Source of the DNA: JAFGPJ01 sp964439135
GTDB lineage: Bacteria; Planctomycetota; Phycisphaerae; Sedimentisphaerales; Anaerobacaceae
Direction of reading: 5' to 3'
Assembly: GCA_964439135.1 (NCBI GenBank)
Contig: CAYTNN010000051.1
Coordinates: 1-23,760, forward strand
DNA: 23,760 nucleotides
In this document: piece after piece, positions 7,639-15,870 of the stretch
Layout: each line of letters opens with the position of its first letter
How positions within the stretch are numbered: the stretch's first letter is position 1
Translations under genes and position numbers: made by a program
The notes under the pieces: generated by a model
The model's input: only the letters and a program-made list of their open reading frames with translations
Told to the model about the DNA's origin: nothing
Databases searched by the model: none

Positions 7639-9611
7639 TTTTTAGCCTCCTGTGTTTTAAAGGGTAATTCAACTGTGAAAACTGCGCCTTTTCCGGGTCC
7701 ATCGCTATGGGCTATTATTGAACCGCTTAATTCATTTGCTGACAGAGCGGTGCTGTGCAGTCCAAATCCATGCCCCGTTTTCTTGGTTGTGAAACCGTGC
7801 TCGAAGATCCGAGTTAAGTTCTCTTTAGGGATTCCGATGCCGTTATCGCACACGTCGATCCGGAGAAATCCGCTTTTCGGTTCTTTCACACATATCTTAA
7901 GAATCTTGTCGTCTCGGTTACTTGTGGACAGGGCATATATTGCATTGCTGATTAGGTTCGTTAAAATCTGCAAAACCTTATGGCGGTCAAGCAGGAGGGT
8001 CGGCAGATTCGAGATTTCCCGTTTCACTTCCACGCTGTTTCGTGTTATTGCCTCGGCGTTTATTTGAATCGTATCTTCCACAAGTTCCGTAATGGAAGTT
8101 GGCTCGATCAGACCTTTCGTTTTACTGTGCGATTGTTGAAGCTGGATAATATCGCCTACATGCTGAACATGTTTGGTTAATGCCTCCAGTGCTTCGAGAA
8201 TGCGTTCCTGTTCATCGACCAGCTCTTTGGAGAGGTTGGCCAGAAAGGCAGGAATTTTTTTGCCCCGTTCTTCATTTGTCATAAACGTGCTCAGTTCATT
8301 TGTGTGTTCTTCGAACAGATCTACGACGTCGGAAAGATAAGAGATTTTTGAATTACGAACTCTCTTCTGAATCGACTCGGCGGTAACGCTGACACTGTTG
8401 AGTACATTGCCTACATTGTGCAGCACTCCGGTTGCCACCTCGGCCATGCCAACCTCGCGCGCCGTCTCGAGCAGTTTTTCCTGAGCTGTCTTAAGCTTGA
8501 CTTCCGCTCGTTTGCGTTCCGTGATGTCCCGTGCAATCGCTATTATATAGTCTTGTTTTTCCTGGGTTACGAGTTTCAGGCTTGTCTCAACAAAAAACGT
8601 CGATCCGTCCTTGCGCTTGTACCGGTTCTGTTTAACAATATCGTTCTTTTCTCTGAGTTGCTCTATTTGCTTTTGCCAGTAGGAATCGTCCGGCATAGAC
8701 ACTTCTATGTCCTTAATGGTCATCATGTTAAGTAATTCTTTGCGCGTGTATCCGAGACTGTCGCACGCTCTGTTGTTTACGTCCAGGAAGCGGCCCCATT
8801 TAGGTTCTACCGCAAAAATGCAGTCATTTGACCGTTCTATTAAATTCCTAAATAATCGCAGTTTTTCTTCCGCCTTCTTGCGTTCTGCAATGCTGCCAAG
8901 CCATTCGGCAACTGCATTTAACAGATCATCTTCTTCTTTAAGGAACGGTTCTTCACCGTTTTTAAAATATCCTCCAAGGTGGTAAACCTCAATAGCACCC
9001 ACATCCTCTCCGTGTGCTTTAATCTTGGTTTTCCTGCTCAATTCACTTTTTTTGAAGTTATCTGTTTTATATTGAATTCCGTCAAAATTGATTCTTAAAC
9101 ACATGGCGTTAGGATACTTGTATGCATCACGAATCAGAGAGACAGTTTCCTGGAATATTTGCTCTAATGGAATTTCCTGACGATTAACAATTTTTGACAG
9201 CCCATATAAACAATTGAGATGTTTAAGACGCTGCTGTAATTGTCTCTGGTCCAGCGGCCGATTTGCAATTTCCGCTTCGAGTTTCAGCTTGGTGGCTGAT
9301 AGTTCTGTACTGAGCTTACGGACCTTTTCTTCGAGACGTTTGTGGCGTGCACTTTCTTCAAGGAGCTTGTGGCGTGTACGGAGATCTATGGCTTCTTGAT
9401 TGGGATTATTTACAGGCTTCGGCGGTGTAAAAGTATCATAGAAGTATCTGTTATAAAAATACGTAAGAACAGCCGCTGTCATAATGGTGATAAGAGCACA
9501 ATGCATGATATCTGTTGTGACTTTCTTTTGTGACAGCCAAAAAACACCGGCAATAATTGCTATGAATATCGCCGCTAAGACAGCCTTTTTAGTTAAACGT
9601 TTTATATCCAT
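7635..9611 (-). CDS. Membrane sensor histidine kinase (2 TM-coiled coil-GAF-PAS-kinase)
   Basis: 658 residues from the chosen start. Two N-terminal membrane helices (about 9-27 and 35-53) are separated by a very short loop, so there is no real extracytoplasmic sensor. A coiled coil (75-130), a GAF-like domain (about 132-245) and a PAS domain (252-367, ending RDITERKR) follow. The phosphoacceptor His398 lies in GVLHNVGNVLNS, the H-N-x-x-N variant seen in some HisKA-like families. The ATPase is intact: N552 and N556, DNGIG at 589-593, GHGFGL at 613-618. The start at 9611 places the membrane helix near the N-terminus and has an AGGG about nine bases upstream. An in-frame ATG at 9671 would add 20 uncharacteristic residues. 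The signal is probably cytoplasmic or within the membrane. Confidence 0.92.
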   Translation of the reverse strand: MDIKRLTKKAVLAAIFIAIIAGVFWLSQKKVTTDIMHCALITIMTAAVLTYFYNRYFYDTFTPPKPVNNPNQEAIDLRTRHKLLEESARHKRLEEKVRKLSTELSATKLKLEAEIANRPLDQRQLQQRLKHLNCLYGLSKIVNRQEIPLEQIFQETVSLIRDAYKYPNAMCLRINFDGIQYKTDNFKKSELSRKTKIKAHGEDVGAIEVYHLGGYFKNGEEPFLKEEDDLLNAVAEWLGSIAERKKAEEKLRLFRNLIERSNDCIFAVEPKWGRFLDVNNRACDSLGYTRKELLNMMTIKDIEVSMPDDSYWQKQIEQLREKNDIVKQNRYKRKDGSTFFVETSLKLVTQEKQDYIIAIARDITERKRAEVKLKTAQEKLLETAREVGMAEVATGVLHNVGNVLNSVSVTAESIQKRVRNSKISYLSDVVDLFEEHTNELSTFMTNEERGKKIPAFLANLSKELVDEQERILEALEALTKHVQHVGDIIQLQQSHSKTKGLIEPTSITELVEDTIQINAEAITRNSVEVKREISNLPTLLLDRHKVLQILTNLISNAIYALSTSNRDDKILKICVKEPKSGFLRIDVCDNGIGIPKENLTRIFEHGFTTKKTGHGFGLHSTALSANELSGSIIAHSDGPGKGAVFTVELPFKTQEAKK

Positions 9612-9768
9612 TTTTTTTTGCCCTGTATATTTGTGACATAATTGCACAGCAGTTGTTTGCTGGAGACGCAATTAAATTTCGTAAATACATCCATCATTGA
9701 AAATAATGCTTTCTTAAATAAAATGATTACAGAACGTAAAACCTTCTTTCTGCAACAACTACCCGGCC

Positions 9769-10167
9769 TTATCGTACATCAGCCGGTTCTGTATATTTTT
9801 CCCATTTAGTTTTAACGATTTTGCCTAACTGCTTCAGGTCCAACGGCTTTGTAATGTAATCATCAGCTCCTATCTCAAAGGCCTGATCTAAATCGCCTAT
9901 CACTCCTCTGTCCGTCAGCATGAATACTGGTATATGTTCTGTTCTTTCATCGTGCTTAAGCTCAGAAAGGATTTCCAATCCGTCCATTTCCGGCATCATC
10001 CAATCCAACAAGATAAATGTGGGTCTTTTTTCCTGTGCGAGTTTGAGTCCGGTTAGCCCATCTTTAGCCAGATAAACCTCAAATCCGTATAGTTTCAGGC
10101 TGCGTTTCAAGGCTTTGCGGACACACTCATCGTCATCAACTGCCAGAACAGGAATCCACTTACTCAT
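9769..10167 (-). CDS. Single-domain response regulator (CheY-like)
   Basis: 132 residues forming one receiver domain and nothing else. The acidic pocket is VDDDE near residue 10, phosphoacceptor Asp55 is in LLDWMMPEMDG, the switch threonine is Thr85 and the conserved lysine is Lys107 in ITKPLD. AGGGT lies about nine bases before the ATG. It is the first gene of the minus-strand signalling block, 157 bases ahead of the membrane kinase start, so it may have its own transcript or be the operon leader gene. With no DNA-binding domain it probably acts by protein contact or as a phosphate carrier. Confidence 0.93.
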   Translation of the reverse strand: MSKWIPVLAVDDDECVRKALKRSLKLYGFEVYLAKDGLTGLKLAQEKRPTFILLDWMMPEMDGLEILSELKHDERTEHIPVFMLTDRGVIGDLDQAFEIGADDYITKPLDLKQLGKIVKTKWEKYTEPADVR

Positions 10168-10490
10168 ACGATTGACCCTTTATAAACTTCCAAAGAGGTT
10201 GAACAGAATTCGCCAATAAGCAAAATACCTGCCAACGTGTTCTGATCGACAATTTATTATGTCCCATAACTAAACGGTCTTCATTCCATTCGAAAATTAT
10301 CGACATATCAGGGTAGTGGTTTTATGAGAAATAGTATTTTTTTAGGCATTATTGTCGAGCATGGGATTTGAAACGGCGAGTCGAAGAGCCTTTTCATCTG
10401 ATAATTGACGATTGACTACTGACTGTGAGCAATTTACTATGGAAGAGAAGTTGTGGAACTTGTCCTGAGGTTTGCATTAGGAGCAAAAAT
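10168..10490. other. Divergent intergenic region, 323 nt
   Basis: This region separates the minus-strand signalling block from the plus-strand MlaE gene, so it should hold promoters for both directions. A plausible plus-strand promoter is at 10412-10440. I found no convincing minus-strand promoter, no structured RNA and no credible small gene. Confidence 0.6.
10412..10440 (+). promoter_or_regulatory. Candidate sigma70-type promoter for the mlaE-mlaF genes
   Basis: TTGACT (10412-10417), a 17-nt spacer, then TACTAT (10435-10440) match the vegetative consensus at 5 and 4 of 6 positions. Transcription from it would begin near 10447, leaving a leader of about 44 nt before the ATG at 10491. This supports that ATG over an upstream one at 10425, which lies inside the promoter. 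The surrounding TTGAC/TGACT repeats are low complexity, so the match could be chance. Confidence 0.4.
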
Positions 10491-11303
10491 ATGATTATTG
10501 GTATGGTGGGAGCAAAAACGATAGGGGGGATAAGCAATATGGGACGCTTCGCTCGCTTTTCCTGGCAGGCGATGATGGCGTCTTTCCGGAGCTGTCTGAG
10601 CCCATGCACGTACCCATTGATATGGACCCAAATGAATATTATCGGCGTTCGCAGCGTCCCTGTTGTTATGATCACCGGAGCTTTTGTGGGGATGACATTG
10701 GCGGTTCAGGCTTATGACCAGCTTGCGGGTATGGGGCTGGAAGAGCACCTGGGTGTTTTGATTAATATTTCTGTAGTAAAGGAATTGGGACCTGTACTTG
10801 CGGCTGTTATGCTGGCTGGGCGTATTGGGGGGGCGCTGACCGCCGAGCTGGGAACGATGAATGTGACCGAACAAATTGATGCGATCAGAAGTATGGGTAC
10901 GGACCCGATACGGTATCTGGCTGCGCCGCGGGTTCTGGCGTGCCTGCTGCTGACACCGGTTCTGATTATCTACGCGGACTTGATGGGTATTGTCGGCGGG
11001 TATTTCGTGAGCGTTGTTCAATTGGGGATTAACAGCCGGGCCTATTGGAGTTTTAGTGCGTCCGGCGTGGAATTGTGGGATGTGGCGATCGGAATTATAA
11101 AGGGTTTATTCTTCGGTGTGGCCATTGCAGTGATTAGCTGCTACAAGGGCTTTACATGCAAAGAAGGAGCCCATGGCGTCGGACAGGCCTGCACGGAGGC
11201 GTTTGTGGCCAGTTTCATTTCCATCTTGGCGCTGGATTTTGCGCTGGCGGTGATTTTCAAATCGATTTACAATACATTCTGGACACTCAAAAGTCTGGTT
11301 TAA
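10491..11303 (+). CDS. mlaE: MlaE-type ABC transporter permease
   Basis: A 270-residue inner-membrane permease of the MlaE family, which moves phospholipid or similar hydrophobic substrates between membranes in diderm bacteria. Five or six hydrophobic helices are visible. The family hallmark lies between them: a glycine-rich GRIGGALTAELGTM stretch followed by VTEQIDAIRSMGTDP, which contacts the ATPase. The length is typical. The ATG at 10491 is preceded by AGGAG with seven bases of spacing. An ATG at 10425 would add 22 residues unlike the family. The MlaF ATPase gene follows after 19 bases. The usual third partner, a substrate-binding MlaD/MCE protein, is not next to it. Confidence 0.9.
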   Translation: MIIGMVGAKTIGGISNMGRFARFSWQAMMASFRSCLSPCTYPLIWTQMNIIGVRSVPVVMITGAFVGMTLAVQAYDQLAGMGLEEHLGVLINISVVKELGPVLAAVMLAGRIGGALTAELGTMNVTEQIDAIRSMGTDPIRYLAAPRVLACLLLTPVLIIYADLMGIVGGYFVSVVQLGINSRAYWSFSASGVELWDVAIGIIKGLFFGVAIAVISCYKGFTCKEGAHGVGQACTEAFVASFISILALDFALAVIFKSIYNTFWTLKSLV

Positions 11304-11322
11304 TGATGGAAAAAGGCGTAAA

Positions 11323-12180
11323 GTGAAACAGGGCGACAAGAAAAACGACGTACAGGCCGGTAACGGCGATGGAATAATTGTCCTTAAAAACATAACAAAG
11401 AAGTTCGGTGCCAATGTTGTTTTGGATAATGTCTCGCTGACCGTCGAAAAGGGCAAAACAACAGTTGTAATCGGTCCGAGCGGATGCGGTAAGACGGTTC
11501 TGGTCAAGCATTTGATCGTGCTGTTAAGGCCGAGTTCCGGCGAAGTTTACTTCAAAGAAAAGCGAATCGACGATATAAGTGAACGTCAATTGAATGAAAT
11601 ACGGACGCATTACGGCTTTCTCTTCCAGGGAGGAGCGCTGTTTGACAGCTTGAGCGTTTTCGAAAACATCATATTCCCCTTAAGACAACATTCTGATATG
11701 CCCGACTTTAGGCAGGTCGAGGAACTGGTGAAATCCAAGCTGGCGATGGTTGGACTTGACGGTTATCAAAATTATTATCCCGCGAAGCTTTCCGGGGGGC
11801 AGCGCAAGAGAGTGGCATTGGCACGGGCGATCGCTCTCAATCCGGAAGTGATTTTGTATGATGAGCCGACCACCGGACTGGACCCGATCCGGTCGGATGT
11901 GATCAACGAGCTGATTCTGAAACTGCAAAGAGAGCTAAACGTCACATCGGTTGTTGTCACGCACGATATGACGAGCGCCTATAAAGTCGCGGACCGAATC
12001 ATTATGTTACATAAAGGCAAAATTATTGCCGACGGTGACGCCGATCATATTCGTAATCATCCCCATCCTGTCGTTCAACACTTCATCAATGGCAAGGTCG
12101 ATGATGATGACCTTGCAGTCCTGCGGATGAGTGGAACCATGTCCCAGGCCCAGTTCCTGCCTCGTGATTTCGAGCAATAA
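11323..12180 (+). CDS. mlaF: MlaF-type ABC transporter ATP-binding protein
   Basis: A 285-residue ATPase that would power the MlaE permease. It contains Walker A GPSGCGKT (near residue 53), signature motif LSGGQRKRVALARAI, Walker B VILYDEPTTGLDP and the switch histidine in VVTHDM. The sequence after Walker A (FLFQGGALFDSLSVFENI) is characteristic of the MlaF branch. The start is a GTG at 11323 with AAGG about seven bases upstream. Nearby ATGs at 11303 and 11306 are out of frame or stop within a few codons. The C-terminal tail after HFINGK is acidic and of no recognised function. It probably shares a transcript with mlaE. Confidence 0.92.
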   Translation: MKQGDKKNDVQAGNGDGIIVLKNITKKFGANVVLDNVSLTVEKGKTTVVIGPSGCGKTVLVKHLIVLLRPSSGEVYFKEKRIDDISERQLNEIRTHYGFLFQGGALFDSLSVFENIIFPLRQHSDMPDFRQVEELVKSKLAMVGLDGYQNYYPAKLSGGQRKRVALARAIALNPEVILYDEPTTGLDPIRSDVINELILKLQRELNVTSVVVTHDMTSAYKVADRIIMLHKGKIIADGDADHIRNHPHPVVQHFINGKVDDDDLAVLRMSGTMSQAQFLPRDFEQ

Positions 12181-12203
12181 TTAGGAGCAGCACTGAAGTA
12201 ATC

Positions 12204-15083
12204 ATGAATAAGGAACCTGAGCAAATTGCTTCTGATTTAGCCGGCGTTGTGCGGGGAGATGTCTATGCCGACATCCTGCACAGAGCCGCCTACAGCACCG
12301 ATGCGAGCATTTACAGGATTGTGCCTCGATGTGTTGTAGCACCTCGCGACGCCGGTGACGTTGCCGCCGTGGTCGGGTATGCCGCCGCCGAAGCGATTCC
12401 GGTCGTTGCTCGCGGAGCGGGCAGCGGCTTGGCTGGCGAGTCTTTGTCAGGCGGCATTGTTTTCGACATGACGCGATATATGAACAAAATCATCGGCGCA
12501 GAGGATAATTGCCGAACGGTTACTTGTGAGCCCGGGGTAGTCCTGGACGATTTGAATATGTATCTGGCCCAGTTCGGCAGGAAAATCGGGCCCGATCCGT
12601 CCAGCGCCAACCGCGCGGTAATAGGGGGATGTGTTGCCAATAATTCCACCGGCTCTCATTCGCTCCAGTACGGCTATATGAGTGACTACGTCGAGGCAAT
12701 TGAAGCGGTTCTGGCGGACGGCAGCATTGTTGAGCTCAAAAACGATGTTGACCCGGAGCAAGTGAAAGACGACGCAGTTGCCTCGATCGCAAAAGAGTGT
12801 TTGTCCGTCCTCTCTGAAAATGAGGCGATTATCAATAAGGCATTACCCCAGACAAAGCGTAATCGAAGCGGATATAACATCGCGGGCGTATGTCACGATG
12901 GTCGGATTGATATGGCCCGTCTGATGGCGAGCTCGGAAGGGACGCTGGCGATTTTTACGAAGATTACGTTGAGGACGGTTCCGGTTCCGGCGTCGAAAGG
13001 GCTGCTCCAGCTTGAGTTTGACTCGCTTGAGAAAATGGCCCGGGCCGTGCCGGCGATTGTTGACAGCGGGGTCTCGACCTGTGAGCTGATGGACAAGACT
13101 CTTATAGATCTGGCGTTCAAGGCATTACCCGAATATCGAGGTATTCTGCCGGCTGATGCTGTAGCGGTTCTCTTCGTTGAGCATGTTGGCCAAACGCAGC
13201 AGCAGGTGAAAGAGAAAATAGATCAGACCGATTCTGCGGTCGGGCAAATAGCGAGCGGGCGGAGGATTATTTTTGAGCCGGCCCAGCAAGCGCGAGTGTG
13301 GAAATCACGGAAGGACGCCGGGCCGCTGCTATATAGAAAAAGGAGCAAAAAACACCCGGCGGAATTTATGGAGGACGTCTCTGTCGATCATCTTCGGCTC
13401 GCGGACTACATCACAGGCTTGCAGGAGATCGGCAGGCGATATGATTTTGCGGTATCCTTCTTCGGCCATGCGGGCGATGGCGAGTTGCATTTACGCCCAT
13501 TTCTGGATTTGAGCGACCCGGCCGATGTCGAGAAAATGCGAGCCATTGCAAACGATGTTTTCTCGCTCGCCTGGTCATTGGGTGGTTCAATCAGCGGCGA
13601 ACACGCCGATGGTCTGGTCAGAGCGGCGTTCGTCCGGAAACAATACGGCGACGAATATTACGAGCTGCTCTGCAGAATCAAGAACATATTCGACCCCGAT
13701 GGCCTCATGAATCCGGGCAAGATAATTAACAGCGACCCGGATGTGATGGTCAGGAATCTCAGAAGGGCGCATAAACCTTTGCCGGAGAGAATGAAGACGG
13801 ATTTGCTCTTCGAAGAAGATGAGCTTGCCCTGGAAATTGAGCAGTGCTACGGCTGCGGGCTCTGCCTCAGCAGGGAATCCGGCTTACGGATGTGTCCGGT
13901 ATTTCGGGCTCTGGGCGAGGAATTGGGCAGCTCGCGGGCCAAGGCGAATCTACTGCACTTCTGGGTGACGGGACAGATGGAGGACAAGGACTTCGAGTCG
14001 CCCGAGTTCAGAAAATTTCTCGATCTATGTGTGAACTGTAAAGCCTGCATGCTGCAATGTCCCTCTGGCGTGGATATTTCCAAGCTGATGATGACTGCCA
14101 GGGCCCGGTACGTCAAACAAAGGGGCCTGCGGCGTACCGAGTGGTTGCTGAGTCAAAATCGCTACATGAGCTTACTGGGCAGCATATTCTCGCCCATCTC
14201 GAATCTTGTGATGCGACTGCCATTGTTCGGGCTGCTGCTGGAGAAAGTTGCCGGCTTCGATAAGCGAAGAAGCATGCCCCGGTTTAAGCGAAGCTCGTTC
14301 CTGAAGGCGGGCCGCAAGTATCTGGCTTCGTGTGAGCCGATAGAAACGCCGATCGATAAGGTGGCCTATTTTGTCGATACGTATGCGAATTATAACGACC
14401 ACGAATTAGGTTTTGCTGTGCTCGATGTGCTGCGGCATAACAATATTGAGGTTATTTTGCCGAATCAGCTCCCCGCACCGCTGCCGGCGATGGTCTATGG
14501 CGATACCAATAAAGCGAGAAAAGATCTGTCATACAATGTCAGGCACCTGGCCCAGGCGGTCCGCGACGGTTACAAGATCATCTGTTCCGAGCCAAGCGCT
14601 GCATTGTGTCTGAAGCAGGAGTTGAGGCATTTTGTGCCGGGTGAGGATGCGAAGCTTGTCTCGGAAAATACCTTCGAGTTGATGAATTATCTGCTCAACC
14701 TTTACAATAAGGACAAGTTGAAAAACCCCCAGGTAAACCTGGGGGCTAAATACAGGGATGGTTTTGTTTATCATATGCCGTGCCACTTACACGCGGTCGG
14801 CGACGGAACGGCGAGTATCAAACTGCTGCAGGATCTTTGCGGCGTCAAAGTCACCGACCTCAAAGCAGGCTGCTGCGGTCTGGCCGGAACGTTCGGAATG
14901 CAAAAGAAAAACTACGAACTCTCCTCACAAATCGCTGAGAGCCTGAAAAAGGCCCTCGAAAACAGCTCAAGCGGAAATGCGCTGACCGAGTGCGCCGCCT
15001 GCGGTATGCAGATCGGGCATCTGAGCGATAAACAGGTTACCCATCCAGTCAAAGTAATAGCCCGAGCTTACGCTCTCCAATAG
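12204..15083 (+). CDS. FAD-linked D-2-hydroxyacid dehydrogenase fused to Fe-S/CCG module
   Basis: A 959-residue fusion of a GlcD-like flavoprotein with a GlcF-like Fe-S part, the architecture of YdiJ and related D-lactate or D-2-hydroxyglutarate dehydrogenases. The FAD-binding PCMH domain (about 40-260) has RGAGSGLAGES and GGCVANNSTG. The FAD-oxidase C-terminal domain follows (270-510), with FFGHAGDGELHLRP and ISGEHADG. Two ferredoxin-type clusters use C548, C551, C554, C564 and C609, C612, C615, C619. A canonical CCG domain has C860, C890-C891, C930 and C933. The preceding CCG-like region (720-812) lacks the CCG triplet (QLPAPLPAMVYGD). Residues 841-850 are encoded by a palindromic repeat element. 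The electron acceptor is unknown, and the exact substrate cannot be read from the sequence. It begins 23 bases after mlaF, with only a distant AGGAG. Confidence 0.88.
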   Translation: MNKEPEQIASDLAGVVRGDVYADILHRAAYSTDASIYRIVPRCVVAPRDAGDVAAVVGYAAAEAIPVVARGAGSGLAGESLSGGIVFDMTRYMNKIIGAEDNCRTVTCEPGVVLDDLNMYLAQFGRKIGPDPSSANRAVIGGCVANNSTGSHSLQYGYMSDYVEAIEAVLADGSIVELKNDVDPEQVKDDAVASIAKECLSVLSENEAIINKALPQTKRNRSGYNIAGVCHDGRIDMARLMASSEGTLAIFTKITLRTVPVPASKGLLQLEFDSLEKMARAVPAIVDSGVSTCELMDKTLIDLAFKALPEYRGILPADAVAVLFVEHVGQTQQQVKEKIDQTDSAVGQIASGRRIIFEPAQQARVWKSRKDAGPLLYRKRSKKHPAEFMEDVSVDHLRLADYITGLQEIGRRYDFAVSFFGHAGDGELHLRPFLDLSDPADVEKMRAIANDVFSLAWSLGGSISGEHADGLVRAAFVRKQYGDEYYELLCRIKNIFDPDGLMNPGKIINSDPDVMVRNLRRAHKPLPERMKTDLLFEEDELALEIEQCYGCGLCLSRESGLRMCPVFRALGEELGSSRAKANLLHFWVTGQMEDKDFESPEFRKFLDLCVNCKACMLQCPSGVDISKLMMTARARYVKQRGLRRTEWLLSQNRYMSLLGSIFSPISNLVMRLPLFGLLLEKVAGFDKRRSMPRFKRSSFLKAGRKYLASCEPIETPIDKVAYFVDTYANYNDHELGFAVLDVLRHNNIEVILPNQLPAPLPAMVYGDTNKARKDLSYNVRHLAQAVRDGYKIICSEPSAALCLKQELRHFVPGEDAKLVSENTFELMNYLLNLYNKDKLKNPQVNLGAKYRDGFVYHMPCHLHAVGDGTASIKLLQDLCGVKVTDLKAGCCGLAGTFGMQKKNYELSSQIAESLKKALENSSSGNALTECAACGMQIGHLSDKQVTHPVKVIARAYALQ
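14723..14752 (+). repeat. Palindromic element inside the dehydrogenase gene
   Basis: CCCCCAGGT (14726-14734) and ACCTGGGGG (14737-14745) form a perfect 9-bp inverted repeat around AA, followed by CTAAATA. It matches the reverse complement of the intergenic element at 235-264, with one compensated stem pair. It is read in frame as NPQVNLGAKY without a stop, in the linker just before the CCG domain. Confidence 0.75.
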
Positions 15084-15121
15084 CATCTGTGCGTAACGGA
15101 CGGCGTGCGGAGCATACACCA

Positions 15122-15589
15122 TCAGTTTTCGAATTCGATATTGTTTTCCCGGCACCATTCGATGGCTATTTCTTTTATGGCATTGTCACGGTAGCTGTGC
15201 CATTCGTCTTCTATTTCGTATCGATATATCGCGTCTTTGAATCGTCGAAAAGCGCCGCTGCCTTTTATTAAGTCGTAAAGAACATCGCTAATTTCCTGAT
15301 TGTCCAGAGATATGCAGAATCTCTCCATAATTCTGTATTCATCGATGTCGAACTTCGTGGGCAATGGAATGTACTGACCGGTCTCGGCTAATATTTCCCT
15401 GGCGATAGCGACGAGATCCCGCTCCCAGTCCTCCAGTTCTTCAAGGGGTTCGTCATCTTCGGCGGCCCGCATGGCGTAATCGGTCATAAGGACCACCTCG
15501 CCGGTTTTTTTGTTCAGGAACGAGGAGCTTTCGTCCGACTGAAATTCCAATCCTTCAATTATATCATCCAGTTTTACGCGAATTGTCAT
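15122..15589 (-). CDS. UPF0158 family protein
   Basis: A 155-residue soluble acidic protein recognised as UPF0158. It has an N-terminal beta/acidic segment and a C-terminal part containing GSGAFRRFKDAIYR followed by EWHSYRD and AIEWCRENNIEF, the conserved core of that family. Biochemical function is unknown. It is convergent with the dehydrogenase gene (38-base gap) and divergent from the radical SAM gene 281 bases away. The ATG at 15589 gives the family's usual N-terminus. Confidence 0.85.
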   Translation of the reverse strand: MTIRVKLDDIIEGLEFQSDESSSFLNKKTGEVVLMTDYAMRAAEDDEPLEELEDWERDLVAIAREILAETGQYIPLPTKFDIDEYRIMERFCISLDNQEISDVLYDLIKGSGAFRRFKDAIYRYEIEDEWHSYRDNAIKEIAIEWCRENNIEFEN

Positions 15590-15870
15590 GTGCCGGCATT
15601 GCCTCCAATTCTACTTTTTTCAGAACGGTTGCCCGATTTCATAACGTACGCCTTATATGATATTGTATCGTTCCCGGACAGCTACGCAATCGAACTTTTC
15701 GTTTCTGGGCTGTTTGTCGAAAAGTATTATTTTTTTGCGTATGCTGCTGGAAGTGGTACACTGAATGGCAGGCCGAATTCCTGTTACGCGGCCGTGACGA
15801 GGGTATATCGGTCTCGGAGCGAGATTCTTCGCTTCGCTCGGTATAACGGGAAAGGGCAGGAAGCTGGATA

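Noticed and set aside
6949..8067. 372-residue plus-strand frame
   Set aside because: It is antisense to two well-supported kinase genes and resembles no protein.
10425..10490. N-terminal extension of the MlaE gene from the ATG at 10425
   Set aside because: It overlaps the candidate promoter, lacks a ribosome site and adds 22 residues unlike the family; AGGAG precedes the ATG at 10491.
15817..15839. Inverted repeat GAGCGA/TCGCTC upstream of amrS
   Set aside because: It has a 6-bp stem with an 11-base loop and no second copy in the window; it may be a relic of the GTCAT/GAGCG repeat family, but the support is too weak.
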